64,000 nt of DNA from Sideroxydans sp. (GTDB taxonomy: Bacteria > Pseudomonadota > Gammaproteobacteria > Burkholderiales > Gallionellaceae): NCBI GenBank assembly GCA_028710605.1, contig JAQTTU010000009.1, positions 62,001 through 126,000 of the forward strand. Direction: 5' to 3'. The translations under genes were made by a program, and so were the position numbers. The notes under the pieces are model-generated. The model was given only the letters and a program-made list of their open reading frames with translations. It made no database searches and had not been told where the DNA came from. Every line of letters begins with the position of its first letter. Position 1 is the stretch's first letter. Positions 30,243 through 40,243 of this stretch are shown piece by piece.

Positions 30243-30947
30243 TTAATGCGTCGCGGGTGAGCAGCCGCCGTCAATCGGTGCGGGAGCGATCACGTCTTTG
30301 CGCTTTTTCGCGGCGCGCAAGCTGAGCCAGTTCTTCCACGCGATGATGCAGCCCAGCCCGATGAACGCGCCGGGCGGCAGGATGGCGATGAGGAAGCCGT
30401 GGTAGTTGGGGATGACGTGCAAAACCAGGTCTTTGGCCGAGTCGCCCAGCGCGAGGTCGATACCGGAGAACAGCGTGCCTTTGCCGATCAGTTCGCGCAT
30501 CGCGCCCAGCACGCCGAGCACGGCGGTCAGCCCCAGCCCCATGGCGAAGCCGTCCAGCGCGGAAGACAGCGCATCGTTCTTGGAGGCGAACGCTTCCACG
30601 CGCGCCAGCACGATGCAGTTGGTGACGATCAGCGGGATGAAAATGCCCAGCACCACGAACAGGCCGTACATATAGGCATTCATCAGGTATTGCACCACGG
30701 TGACCAGCACCGCGATGATGAGGATGAATACCGGAATGCGGATTTCGTTCGGCACATAGCTGCGGATGGGGGCGATGGAACCGCTGCTGAGCGTCATCAC
30801 CAGCGTGGTCGCCAGACCGAGGCTCACACCGTTCACCACCGTGCTGCTCACTGCCAGCAACGGGCACAGGCCGAGCAGTTGCACGATACCGGCATTCTGT
30901 TTCCACAGGCCGTTCAAGAAAATGTCTTTGTATTGTTGAAGGTTCAT
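30243..30947 (-). CDS. rsxE: Rnf/Rsx electron-transport subunit E
   Basis: 234 aa, six hydrophobic helices. Subunit E of the membrane Na+/H+-pumping ferredoxin:NAD oxidoreductase (Rnf), which in E. coli also keeps SoxR reduced. Recognisable by LLGLCPLLAVSSTVVNGVSL, LMNAYMYGLFVVLGIFIPLI and NCIVLARVEAFASKN. It starts inside the rsxG stop. Confidence 0.95.
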   Translation of the reverse strand: MNLQQYKDIFLNGLWKQNAGIVQLLGLCPLLAVSSTVVNGVSLGLATTLVMTLSSGSIAPIRSYVPNEIRIPVFILIIAVLVTVVQYLMNAYMYGLFVVLGIFIPLIVTNCIVLARVEAFASKNDALSSALDGFAMGLGLTAVLGVLGAMRELIGKGTLFSGIDLALGDSAKDLVLHVIPNYHGFLIAILPPGAFIGLGCIIAWKNWLSLRAAKKRKDVIAPAPIDGGCSPATH

Positions 30948-31591
30948 TTCGTTTCCTCCGTCTTCGCCGCATTTTCAGCAAACAGTTTGTCGCGGTTCGC
31001 GTCGAAATACATCAATGCCTTGTGCGCCGCTTTGACCACGGCGCGCGGCGTGATGGTGGCACCGGCCATGTAGTCGAACTTGCCGCCGTCCTTCTTCACT
31101 TTCCAGTCGTCGTCTTTGTAAAGCGCGCGCGATTTGCCGTCGAAATTTTTGATCCACGGACTTTTCTGGATGTCGATGTAATCGCCCAGCCCCGGCGTTT
31201 CCTTGTGCGTCACCACGCGCACCCCGGCCAGTTCGCCGTTGGCGTGCACCGCCAGAATCAAAAATATCTTGCCGCTGTAACCGTCCGGCGCGATGGCTTC
31301 CAGCACCACCGCCGACGGCTCACCTTTGAGGCGCGCGCGGTAGGCGAGCGTGGTGTCGTCATTGTTCAGCAGCGGGTCGGCGGGAATGCTTATCGTGTCG
31401 TGAATGATGTCGTTGTCGAACATCGTCGGCGGCACGATCTGGGTGATGAGCTTCATCTTTTCCGCCTGCTCGCTTTTCACGATCGCGTCGTGCGTCATGA
31501 AATAAGTCGAAGCCAGAATGGCCGTGCCGATCACGGCGAAGAACACCAGATTGACGGCGGTCTGCAAAGTGGAACGGGCGATGCGCTTCAT
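30944..31591 (-). CDS. rsxG: Rnf/Rsx electron-transport subunit G
   Basis: 215 aa. One N-terminal membrane helix and a periplasmic FMN-binding domain; the flavin is normally linked to Thr in a SGAT-type motif, seen here as YMAGATITPRAVV near residue 180. VVTHKETPGLGDYIDIQK is also typical. Both ends overlap neighbours by 4 nt. Confidence 0.94.
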   Translation of the reverse strand: MKRIARSTLQTAVNLVFFAVIGTAILASTYFMTHDAIVKSEQAEKMKLITQIVPPTMFDNDIIHDTISIPADPLLNNDDTTLAYRARLKGEPSAVVLEAIAPDGYSGKIFLILAVHANGELAGVRVVTHKETPGLGDYIDIQKSPWIKNFDGKSRALYKDDDWKVKKDGGKFDYMAGATITPRAVVKAAHKALMYFDANRDKLFAENAAKTEETK

Positions 31592-32616
31592 TTGCCGTCT
31601 CCTTTTTTGCCGAACACTTTGGGTTGCGAGTAAGCGTCGATCAGCGGCACGCAGATGTTCATCAGCACGGCGGCGAACGCCACGCCGTCGGGGAAGCCGC
31701 CGAAGGTGCGGATCAGATAGGTGAGCAGCGCTGCACCGGCGGCGTAGATCACTTGGCCTCTATGCGTGGTGGGGCTGCCGATGGGGTCGGTGTAGATAAA
31801 GAACGCGCCTAGCATCGCAGCGCCGGAGAACCAGTGGAACAGCGGCGCGACATAGTGCGCGGGATCGGCCAGATGGAAGATGGCGGCGATGGCGAACAGC
31901 GTGCCGAGGTAAGTGGCCGGGATCACCCAACTGATGACGCGCGTCAGCAGCAGATACGCACCGCCGACCGCGAAACCGATGGCGACCATCTCGCCGCCCT
32001 TGCCGCCGAGATAACCGAAGATAGGCATGTCGCGGATGACATCGACCGACAGCCCGAGATGCAGCTGCGTCTTCAGCGTGTCCAGCGGCGTGGCCATGGT
32101 CACCGCGTCCAGCTTCAACCCGCCGGGCAGCACACCGTTGAACGTGTAATTCAATTGCTCGACAAACGATAAACCGATACCGCCCAGCGTGTTCGGCGAA
32201 ATCCAGTGGGTCATGTGCGCCGGGAAGGAAATGATGAGCACCGCATAACCGATCATCGCCGGATTGAACACGTTGTTGCCCAGCCCTCCATACAGATGCT
32301 TGGCGATCACGATGCCGAACGCGGTGCCGACCACGATCAGCCACCACGGCGCGAGCGCGGGAATGGACAGCGCCAGCAGCCAGCCGGTGATCAGCGCGCT
32401 GTTGTCGGACAGGAACGGCTTGAGCGGACGGTTGCGCAGCTTGAGCATGATCGCTTCGGTCGCCAGCGCGGTGATCGAAGCCAGTGTGAGAGACACCAGA
32501 ATCGCCGGCCCGAAATACCACACGTACAGCGCGATGCCGGGAATCAGCGCCAGCAGTACGCGCAGCATGATCTGGCTGACGCTGGTGGGGGTAGTGATGA
32601 AGGGCGATGACCACAT
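31588..32616 (-). CDS. rsxD: Rnf/Rsx electron-transport subunit D
   Basis: 342 aa, about nine membrane helices. FMN attachment region LDAVTMATPLDTLK. The start is placed at 32616 (MWSSPFITTPTSV); the extra N-terminus in the ORF track is a translation of the upstream CCCTCTCCC repeat. Works with RsxA, E, C, G and B to move electrons and ions. Confidence 0.94.
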   Translation of the reverse strand: MWSSPFITTPTSVSQIMLRVLLALIPGIALYVWYFGPAILVSLTLASITALATEAIMLKLRNRPLKPFLSDNSALITGWLLALSIPALAPWWLIVVGTAFGIVIAKHLYGGLGNNVFNPAMIGYAVLIISFPAHMTHWISPNTLGGIGLSFVEQLNYTFNGVLPGGLKLDAVTMATPLDTLKTQLHLGLSVDVIRDMPIFGYLGGKGGEMVAIGFAVGGAYLLLTRVISWVIPATYLGTLFAIAAIFHLADPAHYVAPLFHWFSGAAMLGAFFIYTDPIGSPTTHRGQVIYAAGAALLTYLIRTFGGFPDGVAFAAVLMNICVPLIDAYSQPKVFGKKGDGK

Positions 32617-32645
32617 GGCTATTTTGTCCGTTGGATTGGTGCAGA

Positions 32646-32753
32646 TTCCCTCTCCCGCAGGCGGGAGAGGGTTAGGGGTGCCGGGTAACAATCACTTTTA
32701 CTGTAACTCATAGACCCTCATCCCCAACCCTTCTCCCGCCTGCGGGAGAAGGG
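32646..32753. repeat. CCCTCTCCCGC... inverted repeat between rsxC and rsxD
   Basis: Same family as 10831-10943: CCCTCTCCCGCAGGCGGGAG on the left and TTCTCCCGCCTGCGGGAGAA on the right. It lies inside the rnf operon, in its 193-nt largest gap. Confidence 0.85.
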
Positions 32754-32809
32754 AGTAGTGCGTGCAGTTCAGTGACAATGATTTCATCCGTGGCTCACTT
32801 GGCATTTAA

Positions 32810-34534
32810 CTATTGTTTCGGCGACTCGTCGTCCGCGCCGGGATGTGAGGCGATCTCGTGGAACTTGGCGCGGCGCGCTTCAATTTCGGCGATTTCCGCC
32901 TGCTGTTGCGGTGTCAGCGCATCGGTGTTTTTCGGTTGCTCGGTGGCGACTTGTTCTTTGGCGCGCGCCGCTGCGGCATCAATGCGCATTTGCATGTTGG
33001 AGTGGGCGACGGCGGAATCAATGCGCATTTGCAGGGTGTTTTCCGGGTCGGCATTCGGATCGGCGGCAACAGGCAACGGCGTTGGTGCGGCGGGTTTCGC
33101 GGCCAGCGCGGCTTTTTCTTTTTGCGCCAGACGTTCGGCCTTTTCCTGTTTCTCGCGCTCGATGCGCAGCATGTGAAACTCGTGGCGTTCGCGCGCGACT
33201 TCGGCGGCTTGCTGCTCCTGCTCGCGCTGCCAGATTTCGCTCTTGGCAAAACGGTAATACTGCACCAGCGGAATGTGGCTGGGGCACACGTAGGCGCACG
33301 CGCCGCACTCGATGCAATCGAACAGATGGAATTCCTGCGTCTTGCCGAAATCCTTGCCCTTGGCGAACCAGTACATATCCTGCGGCTGCAATTCCGCCGG
33401 GCACACGGCGGCGCAACGCGCGCAGCGGATGCAGGGCATGGCCGCTTGCGGCGGCGGGAACATGGCTTGCGAAGCTTCGATGATGCAGTTGGTGGCCTTG
33501 GTCACGCCCACCGCACCGGACGGCAAATCCACACCCATCATCGGCCCGCCCATGATGTGTTTGTAGGTGTCCGCTTTGCTGCCTGCCTGCGCCACCAGTT
33601 CATCGACTGGTGTGCCGAGCAATACCTCGAAATTTTGTGCGCGTTCGACGTTGCCGGTGACGGTGACGATGCGCGACAGCAGCGGTTCGCCGAAAGTGAT
33701 CGCGCGCCAGGCACAATAGGCGGTGGCCACGTTGAAACATTGCACGCCTTTTTCGGTGGAGCGCACGCCCGCCGCGACTTCGATGCCGGTGAGCACGCGG
33801 ATCAACTGCTTCGCGCCGCCGCCCGGATACAGCGTGGGCACGGCGATCACTTCCATGCGCGCGTGGCCGTCGTCCGCCACCGCTTGTCGCATGGCGGCGA
33901 TGGCTTCCGGCTTGTTGTCCTCGATGCCGATCAGCACTTCTTCCGCGTACAGCAATTCGCGCAACACTTCCGCGCCGCGCAGGATTTCGTTGGCGCGTTC
34001 GCGCATCAGCAAATCGTCGCAGGTGATGTACGGCTCGCACTCCGCGCCGTTGAGCACCAGTGTCTTGATTTTGTGTTTGTGCGAATACGATTTCATGTCG
34101 CTGGGGAACACCGCGCCGCCCAGACCGACGATGCCCGCCTCGCGCAAACGCTGGCGCAATTCGCTGTGCGGCGTTTGCTTGTAATCCATGCCGCTGTGCG
34201 CGATCCATTCGTCCTTGCCGTCGGGGATGATGGTCACGCACAAATCGGGCAAGCCAGAAAAATGCGCCACGACTTGCATATCCACTGCGCTTACCGTGCC
34301 CGAAGTGGAAGCATGCACCGCGCTGGACAGGCGGCCTTCCGGGCGGCCTATGATTTGCCCTTTGAGCACGCGCTCGCCGACTTGCACCGTTGGCACGGCG
34401 CGGTTGCCCACGTGCTGATGCAGCGGAATCACCAGTTTGCTTGGCATCGCGGCTTGCACGATCGGCGTGCGCGACGATTCGGTTTTATGCGTGGGCGGAT
34501 GTACGCCGCCGTGGAATTTGAAAAGTTTTCTCAT
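32810..34534 (-). CDS. rsxC: Rnf/Rsx electron-transport subunit C
   Basis: 574 aa. Cytoplasmic NADH/FMN subunit with two [4Fe-4S] sites, [15 protein letters not shown] and [29 protein letters not shown] and [14 protein letters not shown] are typical of the NuoF-like core. After residue ~445 a charged coiled coil and Ala/Pro-rich tail replaces the long repeat tail of E. coli RsxC (~740 aa). Start at 34534 in the rsxB stop (ATGA). Some 5' of the ORF in the track is out-of-frame read-through. Confidence 0.95.
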   Translation of the reverse strand: MRKLFKFHGGVHPPTHKTESSRTPIVQAAMPSKLVIPLHQHVGNRAVPTVQVGERVLKGQIIGRPEGRLSSAVHASTSGTVSAVDMQVVAHFSGLPDLCVTIIPDGKDEWIAHSGMDYKQTPHSELRQRLREAGIVGLGGAVFPSDMKSYSHKHKIKTLVLNGAECEPYITCDDLLMRERANEILRGAEVLRELLYAEEVLIGIEDNKPEAIAAMRQAVADDGHARMEVIAVPTLYPGGGAKQLIRVLTGIEVAAGVRSTEKGVQCFNVATAYCAWRAITFGEPLLSRIVTVTGNVERAQNFEVLLGTPVDELVAQAGSKADTYKHIMGGPMMGVDLPSGAVGVTKATNCIIEASQAMFPPPQAAMPCIRCARCAAVCPAELQPQDMYWFAKGKDFGKTQEFHLFDCIECGACAYVCPSHIPLVQYYRFAKSEIWQREQEQQAAEVARERHEFHMLRIEREKQEKAERLAQKEKAALAAKPAAPTPLPVAADPNADPENTLQMRIDSAVAHSNMQMRIDAAAARAKEQVATEQPKNTDALTPQQQAEIAEIEARRAKFHEIASHPGADDESPKQ

Positions 34535-35085
34535 CGTGCGGCCACCTGAACGATGGAATGGGTGGGGTACTGCCATTTCCAGTTGCCGATGTGTTGGGGA
34601 ATCGTTTGCATGCTGATGCAATCCACCGGACAGGGCGCGAGGCACAACTCGCAGCCCGTGCATTCGGAAGCAATGATGGTGTGCATTTGTTTCGCCGCGC
34701 CGACGATGGCATCCACCGGGCAGGCTTGCAAACACAGGGTGCAACCGATGCAGGTGTTCTCGTCGATGAACGCCACGGCCTTGGCGCGCGGTCCCGCCCC
34801 TTCGCCGAAAGGCTTGAAATCCACGCCCAGCAATTCGGCCAGTTTGCGGATGCCTTCCTCGCCGCCGGGCGGACACAGGTTGATGTCGGCTTCGCCTTTG
34901 GCGATGGCTTCGGCGTAGGGCATGCAGCCGGGGTAGCCGCACTGGCCGCATTGCGTCTGCGGCAATACCGCGTCGATTTTTTCCACCAGCGGATTGCCTT
35001 CGACCTTGAACTTGATCGCGGAATAACCCAGCACTGCGCCCAGCAACAAAGAGATGCCGATCATCACCAACAGCGCAGAAATCAT
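34531..35085 (-). CDS. rsxB: Rnf/Rsx electron-transport subunit B
   Basis: 184 aa. N-terminal membrane anchor ([20 protein letters not shown]), Fe-S binding domain [16 protein letters not shown] and two ferredoxin-type clusters [16 protein letters not shown] and [16 protein letters not shown]. Passes electrons from ferredoxin to the membrane core. Starts 142 nt after rsxA across a palindromic repeat. Confidence 0.95.
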   Translation of the reverse strand: MISALLVMIGISLLLGAVLGYSAIKFKVEGNPLVEKIDAVLPQTQCGQCGYPGCMPYAEAIAKGEADINLCPPGGEEGIRKLAELLGVDFKPFGEGAGPRAKAVAFIDENTCIGCTLCLQACPVDAIVGAAKQMHTIIASECTGCELCLAPCPVDCISMQTIPQHIGNWKWQYPTHSIVQVAAR

Positions 35086-35110
35086 TTAGAAAATCTCGAT
35101 TGGGGTGTTT

Positions 35111-35168
35111 GTAGGTGCGAATTTATTCGCACATCGCACGTTATTTGTGCGAATAAATTCGCACCTAC
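35111..35168. repeat. GTAGGTGCGAATTTATTCGCAC palindromic repeat between rsxA and rsxB
   Basis: Two arms GTAGGTGCGAATTTATTCGC and complement around ATCGCACGTTATTT. Could fold in the rnf mRNA between the first two genes. Confidence 0.85.
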
Positions 35169-35227
35169 AAAAAAAGCACAATGCCGTGAAATATTGGAGT
35201 CGCCAGCGCCGAATAAATTTTTTGAAA

Positions 35228-35803
35228 TCATTTCACCAGCCCCGAGAATCCCATGAACGACAAACTCATCAAACCGGCGGTAACCATGGCGATGGCCGAA
35301 CCTTTGAAGATACCCGGCACGTCCGCGCCTTCCAACCGTTCGCGGATACCGGCGAACAACACCATCACCAATGTAAAGCCCAGCGCACCGCCGAAGCCGA
35401 ACAGCAGCGACTCGATGAAATCATGCTTGGCCTGCACGTTGAGCAGCGGGATGCCCAGCACCGCGCAGTTGGTGGTAATCAGCGGCAGATAAATGCCGAG
35501 AATCTGATACAGATCGGGACTGGTTTTTTTGATCGCCATCTCGGTGAACTGCACGATCCCGGCGATGATCACGATGAACGACAGCGTGGTGAGATAAGCC
35601 AGTTCCGGGCCCAGCACATAATGCTGGATCAGATAACTCGCCCCCGAACCCAGCGTCAACACGAACGTCGTCGCCAAGCCCATGCCCACGGCGGCTTCCA
35701 GCTTTTTGGACACGCCCATGAACGGGCACAACCCGAGAATCTTCACCATCACGATGTTGTTCACAAACACCGTGCTGACGAGGATGAGTAAGTATTCAGT
35801 CAT
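35228..35803 (-). CDS. rsxA: Rnf/Rsx electron-transport subunit A
   Basis: 191 aa, six membrane helices. [20 protein letters not shown] and [20 protein letters not shown] are diagnostic. First gene of the operon rsxABCDGE; its promoter should lie in the intergenic stretch just downstream on the plus strand (35804-35900), where no clear consensus was found. Confidence 0.95.
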   Translation of the reverse strand: MTEYLLILVSTVFVNNIVMVKILGLCPFMGVSKKLEAAVGMGLATTFVLTLGSGASYLIQHYVLGPELAYLTTLSFIVIIAGIVQFTEMAIKKTSPDLYQILGIYLPLITTNCAVLGIPLLNVQAKHDFIESLLFGFGGALGFTLVMVLFAGIRERLEGADVPGIFKGSAIAMVTAGLMSLSFMGFSGLVK

Positions 35804-36045
35804 TTGAAATGGCCACTTCCAGAGAGGCGCGGATTATCCGCCGAAACAGAGGCAGCTTCAACCGCAGACGGGCTATAAGCATATAACCTGTGTTGCGGCG
35901 GGGATGTGGATTTAATAACTTTTCTTGCACTAGTTGCTTGTCAATTGGCAAATTGCAGTGTGCCTGAATATCGGTGACTTCATTTGATTGTAGGCTTCAG
36001 ATAAGTCGTATTAAAAAATATTCAATATGCATAATCAATGATTTA

Positions 36046-36093
36046 TTTGCGCAGGTGTGGCATTTGTATAGAATGCCATTTGCGCAGGTGTGG
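36046..36093 (+). promoter_or_regulatory. paired 15-nt direct repeats upstream of the 350-aa secreted protein
   Basis: TTTGCGCAGGTGTGG occurs twice exactly, at 36046-36060 and 36079-36093 (33 nt start to start, about three helical turns), with TATAGAAT between. This fits a cooperative activator or repressor operator. The rest of the 377-nt gap (35804-36180) is AT-rich and otherwise featureless. Confidence 0.5.
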
Positions 36094-36180
36094 TCTTTTG
36101 GGCCGATTTTTCGCAGAAACAGTGCTTCGCAAGTCTCATGGTCATCATTTCAAATGGAAAAAAATAGGGAGATTTTAGAA

Positions 36181-37233
36181 ATGAAAAAAACGAATCGAAT
36201 AATTATGGTTAGCGCGATTTTGTTGGGATGCGTTGCTCAGGTGCAAGCCGCCATCACGAATGTGACAGTCTCTGCAAATGTGTTGACCGGGATTCCGGCT
36301 GCGCCTGCGGCTCCGGCAATAATTTCTGCCCCGTCGGATGTGCTGGATGGATGCGCAACAGCAGGAGGGCAGGTTGGATTTGATGAAGCGCAGGGGGTGT
36401 TGTTGAGTGCACCGCTCTATGCAGATGATGGCGTGGTTATTCCGGCAGGCACCGTGGTAGATAGCCATATGATCTTTCTTAACCTACCTGTTTCGATCAG
36501 CTCAGCTCAACAAGAAGCTATCTGGATATTCAAGAAACCGATTGTCGCAGTGATGTCCGATTCGGGCGGAATATATGAAGCGGCTTCTTCCTCATTATTG
36601 GGTGCGCCTTCGACTAACTACCTCGTCAGCCCTTCGCCCTCCACCCCCGGTTGTATGAATGCAGCGCCATTCAATGCTCGCGGTTTGGAAACATCAACCC
36701 AGTATTTGCATAGAAAATGCGTTTCAGCTAATCCTGACGATTGTTATACGGTTTCCGGCAATTCAATTGACTTGCTTATGGCAGCTTCCCAGCCTGGGGA
36801 TTGGATACGTGTCATCACCCAAGGCGCACTTAAAGTGGCTATCGACATCAAGAACGAAGGTGAACACAAACGCAAATGCATTGAAAACCATAAGCACGAG
36901 CAGTTGCACGTGACAATATTGGGCAACGCTAATGTGGATGTGAAACAAATCAACACTGCCAGTCTTAGTCTTGCGGATATGACCGTTCAGGTGCATGGGG
37001 ACGAAGGTAAACAAGGAAAAGACCGGCGTGAAGAAGGGCGCGGCAGAGATAAGGGCGAAAGCAACAAATCCTGCAAGGTGCATGACACGAACCATGACGG
37101 GTTCTATGACTTAGTGTGCGAGTTCCGAGGGGATGCAACCGGGATCAGTGAGGGCAGCACATTGCTGGAACTGAGCGGACAATTGAAGAATGGGGTTCCG
37201 ATCGAAGGTTCCGATACAGTCTGCGTTCGTTAA
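36181..37233 (+). CDS. secreted protein of unknown function, EF-hand-like loop near C-terminus
   Basis: 350 aa. Start chosen at MKKTNRIIM with GGGAG 9 nt upstream; it gives a signal peptide ending QVQA. The N-terminal region AITNVTVSANVLTGIPAAPA is followed by ~8 cysteines in pairs. A Lys/Glu/Arg-rich hydrophilic section (HGDEGKQGKDRREEGRGRDK) leads to HDTNHDGFYDL, an EF-hand/dockerin-like calcium loop. More AT-rich than surrounding genes, hence perhaps acquired. Not recognised; no operon partners. A hairpin follows. Confidence 0.7.
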   Translation: MKKTNRIIMVSAILLGCVAQVQAAITNVTVSANVLTGIPAAPAAPAIISAPSDVLDGCATAGGQVGFDEAQGVLLSAPLYADDGVVIPAGTVVDSHMIFLNLPVSISSAQQEAIWIFKKPIVAVMSDSGGIYEAASSSLLGAPSTNYLVSPSPSTPGCMNAAPFNARGLETSTQYLHRKCVSANPDDCYTVSGNSIDLLMAASQPGDWIRVITQGALKVAIDIKNEGEHKRKCIENHKHEQLHVTILGNANVDVKQINTASLSLADMTVQVHGDEGKQGKDRREEGRGRDKGESNKSCKVHDTNHDGFYDLVCEFRGDATGISEGSTLLELSGQLKNGVPIEGSDTVCVR

Positions 37234-37259
37234 TTTACTGTTGAATTTCAAGGTCGCGT

Positions 37260-37288
37260 GTATCTACGGCATTTAGCGCCGTAGATAC
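37260..37288. terminator. hairpin after the secreted-protein gene
   Basis: Perfect 11-bp stem GTATCTACGGC/GCCGTAGATAC with a 7-nt loop, 26 nt after the stop. No U-run follows, so its role as terminator is uncertain. Confidence 0.4.
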
Positions 37289-37351
37289 AGTGCGGTTTCG
37301 CAATATGCCTTTGCGCATACGTCGATTTTACTAGCCCGACTTTATGTATAT

Positions 37352-37416
37352 GCCCGTCAATAGGGGATCTACATCAATCGCTAAATGGAGATGACCGTGT
37401 TTATTGGCTTGCGGGC
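37352..37416 (+). repeat. 65-nt dispersed element, copy D
   Basis: GCCCGTCAATAGGGGATCTA...GTTTATTGGCTTGCGGGC between the convergent ends of the secreted-protein gene and kup. It differs most from the others in the centre. Confidence 0.83.
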
Positions 37417-37441
37417 AAGTTGATTTTATTTTTCGGCTCAA

Positions 37442-39310
37442 CTACAGCATCACCTTCGTCCCCAACTCCACCACCTGATTCGCAGGCAAATTGAAGAAGC
37501 TGGCCGCGCCTTCCGATTGGCGGGTCATCCAGCCGAACAGGGCGCTGCGCCAGGCGGGCATGCCGCCGGGGCCGTCGGCCACGTTGGAGCGGGCGATGAA
37601 GTAGGTGGTGTTCATCGCTTCGAGTTTTACGCCGCGCGTGGCCAGGCCTTTCAGCGCGTGCGGGATGTCCACTTCCTGGCGGAAGCCGTAATGCAGCGCG
37701 ACGTTGTACATGCCCGGTGCGATCCGTTGCACTTCCATGCGATCTGCGGCGGCAATGTGGGGCACGTCGGCGGTGATCACGTGCAGGAACAGCGTTTGTT
37801 CGTGCAGCACTTTGAAGTGTTTGAGGTTGTGGAACAGGGCGCTGGGGACGAAGTTGGGATCGGCGGTCAGATAGATGGCCGTGCCTTCGACGCGCGGAAT
37901 TTCGGAATGCGTGCTGGAGGTGAATATCGCCATCGGAATGTCCAGTTTGCGCCGCTGCTTGGCGATCAGCGAGCTGCCTTTTTTCCAGGTGGAAAGCAGC
38001 AGGAACAGGAACAGTCCGAACAGCAGCGGCATCCAGCCGCCGTGGAACAGCTTGGACAGGTTGGAGCCGAAGAACATCAGTTCCAGCAGCGCGAATACCA
38101 GCAACGCGGGCAACAGGAAAGTGCGTATCCGGCCCGGCAGCGTCAGCGCCACGAAGAAGGTGAGCAGGGTGGTGATAATCATGGTGCCGGACACGGCGAT
38201 GCCGTAAGCGGCGGCCAGCGCGCCCGATGAACGGAATTCAAATACCAGAATAATCACGCCGGCCAGCATCATCCAGTTCACCGCCGGAATATAGATTTGT
38301 CCGCGTTCCGAATCGGAGGTGTGCTGGATGAACAGGCGCGGCAGGTAGCCCATGCGCATGGCTTGCAGCGTCATCGAATACGCGCCGGAGATGGTGGCCT
38401 GCGAGGCGATCACCGTGGCGGCGGTGGCCAGCGCCACCAGCGGTAACGTGAACCATTCGGGCGACATCAGGTAGAACGGATTCTGGATCGCGTCCGCAGA
38501 ACGCAGCACCAGCGCGCCCTGGCCGAAATAGTTGATGAGCAGCGCCGGACACACCAGGCCGAACCACGCCAGCCGCACCGGCTTCGCGCCGAAGTGTCCC
38601 ATGTCCGCATACAGCGCTTCGCCGCCGGTGAGCGCGAGGAATACGGCGGACAACAGCAGGAACATGCCCGCCGGATGTTCGACCGCGAAATTGATGGCGT
38701 ACAGCGGATTGATGGCGTTCAACACCACGGGATTTTGCGCGATGCTGATCGCGCCCAGCACGGCCAGCGCGGCGAACCACAGCAGGGTAACGGGGCCGAA
38801 CAATTTACCCATGCTGCCCGTGCCGTGGCGCTGGATAAAGAACAGTCCGACCAGCACGCCGACGGTGACCGGGATAATGAGCTGTTCCAGCGCGGGCGCG
38901 GCCACACTCAATCCTTCTACCGCCGACAGCACCGAGATCGCCGGAGTAATCAGCGCGTCGCCGTAAAACAAGGCCGCCGCAAAAATGCCCGCCGTGGCGA
39001 TCAGTTTTTTCCATCTGGACGCGTCTTCGACCGAGCGGTTCGCCAAGGCGGCCAACGCCAGCACGCCGCCCTCGCCTTCGTTGTCGAAACGCAGCATCAC
39101 CCACACGTATTTGACCGAGATGATGAGCATCATCGCCCACAACATCGCCGACAACGTCGCCAGCACATTCGGTTCGGTCGGCGCTAATCCGTGCGCTCCG
39201 GCGAAGGCTTCCTTGAAGGCGTACAGCGGGCTGGTGCCGATGTCGCCATAGACTACGCCGAGCGCGGCGAGGGCCAAAACGCCGGTTGAGGCTTTGCTTG
39301 GTTGAGACAT
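37442..39310 (-). CDS. kup: low-affinity potassium transporter Kup
   Basis: 622 aa. Proton-coupled K+ uptake through the inner membrane. About 12 N-terminal helices (ALAALGVVYGDIGTSPLYAF, GALAAAYGIAVSGTMIITTL) and a ~170-residue cytosolic tail. The family motif GDIGTSPLYA is intact. Upstream, a KdpE/KdpD-like regulator pair is on the same strand, 82 nt away, so kup may be their target. Confidence 0.96.
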   Translation of the reverse strand: MSQPSKASTGVLALAALGVVYGDIGTSPLYAFKEAFAGAHGLAPTEPNVLATLSAMLWAMMLIISVKYVWVMLRFDNEGEGGVLALAALANRSVEDASRWKKLIATAGIFAAALFYGDALITPAISVLSAVEGLSVAAPALEQLIIPVTVGVLVGLFFIQRHGTGSMGKLFGPVTLLWFAALAVLGAISIAQNPVVLNAINPLYAINFAVEHPAGMFLLLSAVFLALTGGEALYADMGHFGAKPVRLAWFGLVCPALLINYFGQGALVLRSADAIQNPFYLMSPEWFTLPLVALATAATVIASQATISGAYSMTLQAMRMGYLPRLFIQHTSDSERGQIYIPAVNWMMLAGVIILVFEFRSSGALAAAYGIAVSGTMIITTLLTFFVALTLPGRIRTFLLPALLVFALLELMFFGSNLSKLFHGGWMPLLFGLFLFLLLSTWKKGSSLIAKQRRKLDIPMAIFTSSTHSEIPRVEGTAIYLTADPNFVPSALFHNLKHFKVLHEQTLFLHVITADVPHIAAADRMEVQRIAPGMYNVALHYGFRQEVDIPHALKGLATRGVKLEAMNTTYFIARSNVADGPGGMPAWRSALFGWMTRQSEGAASFFNLPANQVVELGTKVML

Positions 39311-39332
39311 GTTGAAACTCCTTGTTAAGGTG

Positions 39333-39364
39333 TTTGTCGGTGCGAATAAATTCGCACCGACAAA
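39333..39364. repeat. TTTGTCGGTGCGAATAAATTCGCACCGACAAA palindrome
   Basis: Perfect 14-bp stem with a 4-nt loop TAAA in the 82-nt gap between kdpE and kup. Related to the GTAGGTGCGAATT family. It could work as an attenuator or terminator between regulator and transporter. Confidence 0.8.
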
Positions 39365-39392
39365 ACTGAGCCAATCGGCAAATAATTCCGTT

Positions 39393-40082
39393 TCAAATTT
39401 GGAACCGGTAACCCACTCCGGTCTCCGTCAAAAAATGTTTCGGTTGCGCCGCGTCGTCTTCCAGCTTTTGCCGCAGGTGGCTGACGTAGATGCGCAGGTA
39501 ATGGTTGCTCTCGCTGTGCGCGTTGCCCCACACCGCGCGCAGCAGGTGGCGGTAGGTCAGCACTTTGCCCGCGTCGGATAACATGGCGCACAGCAGCCGG
39601 TATTCGATGGGCGTGAGATGCACGAGGTTGCCCCGGCGCGCGACCTGGCGGCGCACCAGATCGACTTGGACTTCGCCGAAACTGAATGCCGATTCGGGCG
39701 CGCTATTTTCTGCTTTGTTGCGCCGCAACAAAGCGCGCACGCGCGCCAGCAGTTCGCCGATGGAAAACGGTTTGGTCAGATAGTCGTCCGCACCCGCGTC
39801 CAGCGCGCGGATTTTTTCGCCCTCCGCCGAGCGCGCGGAAAGCACCAGCACCGGCAGCGCCGACTGCGTGCGCAGCTCGCGGATAAAACTGATGCCGTCG
39901 CCGTCCGGCAGGCCGAGGTCGAGAACGGCGAGTTGCGGTTTCGACTCATGCACGTGCGCCATGCTGTGCGCCAGCGTGGCGCATTCCAGCACCTGATGGC
40001 CTTCATCTTCGAGCGCCTTGCGCACGAAGCGGCGGATTTGCGCTTCGTCTTCGATTAACAAGATGACGGCTGAATCAGACAT
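39393..40082 (-). CDS. kdpE: KdpE-like response regulator
   Basis: 229 aa. Receiver domain with phospho-Asp in LAVLDLGLPDGDG and Lys in YLTKPFSIGEL; C-terminal winged helix (YRLLCAMLSDAGKVLTYRHL, SHLRQKLEDD). OmpR/PhoB family, closest in style to KdpE. Start at MSDSAVILL (40082); the longer ORF start in the track lies in an adjacent repeat. Pairs with the sensor gene upstream (162 nt away, separated by a repeat). Confidence 0.9.
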   Translation of the reverse strand: MSDSAVILLIEDEAQIRRFVRKALEDEGHQVLECATLAHSMAHVHESKPQLAVLDLGLPDGDGISFIRELRTQSALPVLVLSARSAEGEKIRALDAGADDYLTKPFSIGELLARVRALLRRNKAENSAPESAFSFGEVQVDLVRRQVARRGNLVHLTPIEYRLLCAMLSDAGKVLTYRHLLRAVWGNAHSESNHYLRIYVSHLRQKLEDDAAQPKHFLTETGVGYRFQI

Positions 40083-40097
40083 AGTGCAAAAAACTAT

Positions 40098-40230
40098 TTG
40101 CCACAGAGAACACAGAGGCCACAGAGAAAACCATTGCATTTGATTCGTGTGTGCGAATGACTCTTCTGGTAAACCCGCAACAGGTAGTCGAGCCACTTCT
40201 TTCTCTGTGATCTCTGTGTTCTCTGTGGCT
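40098..40230. repeat. TTGCCACAGAGAACACAGAG / CTCTGTG...TGTGGC inverted repeat
   Basis: Left arm 40098-40128, right arm 40200-40230, ~70-nt centre. It fills the gap between the sensor kinase and the regulator, so it splits the two-component operon. Confidence 0.8.
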
Positions 40231-40243
40231 AGTTTTTTTGTTT

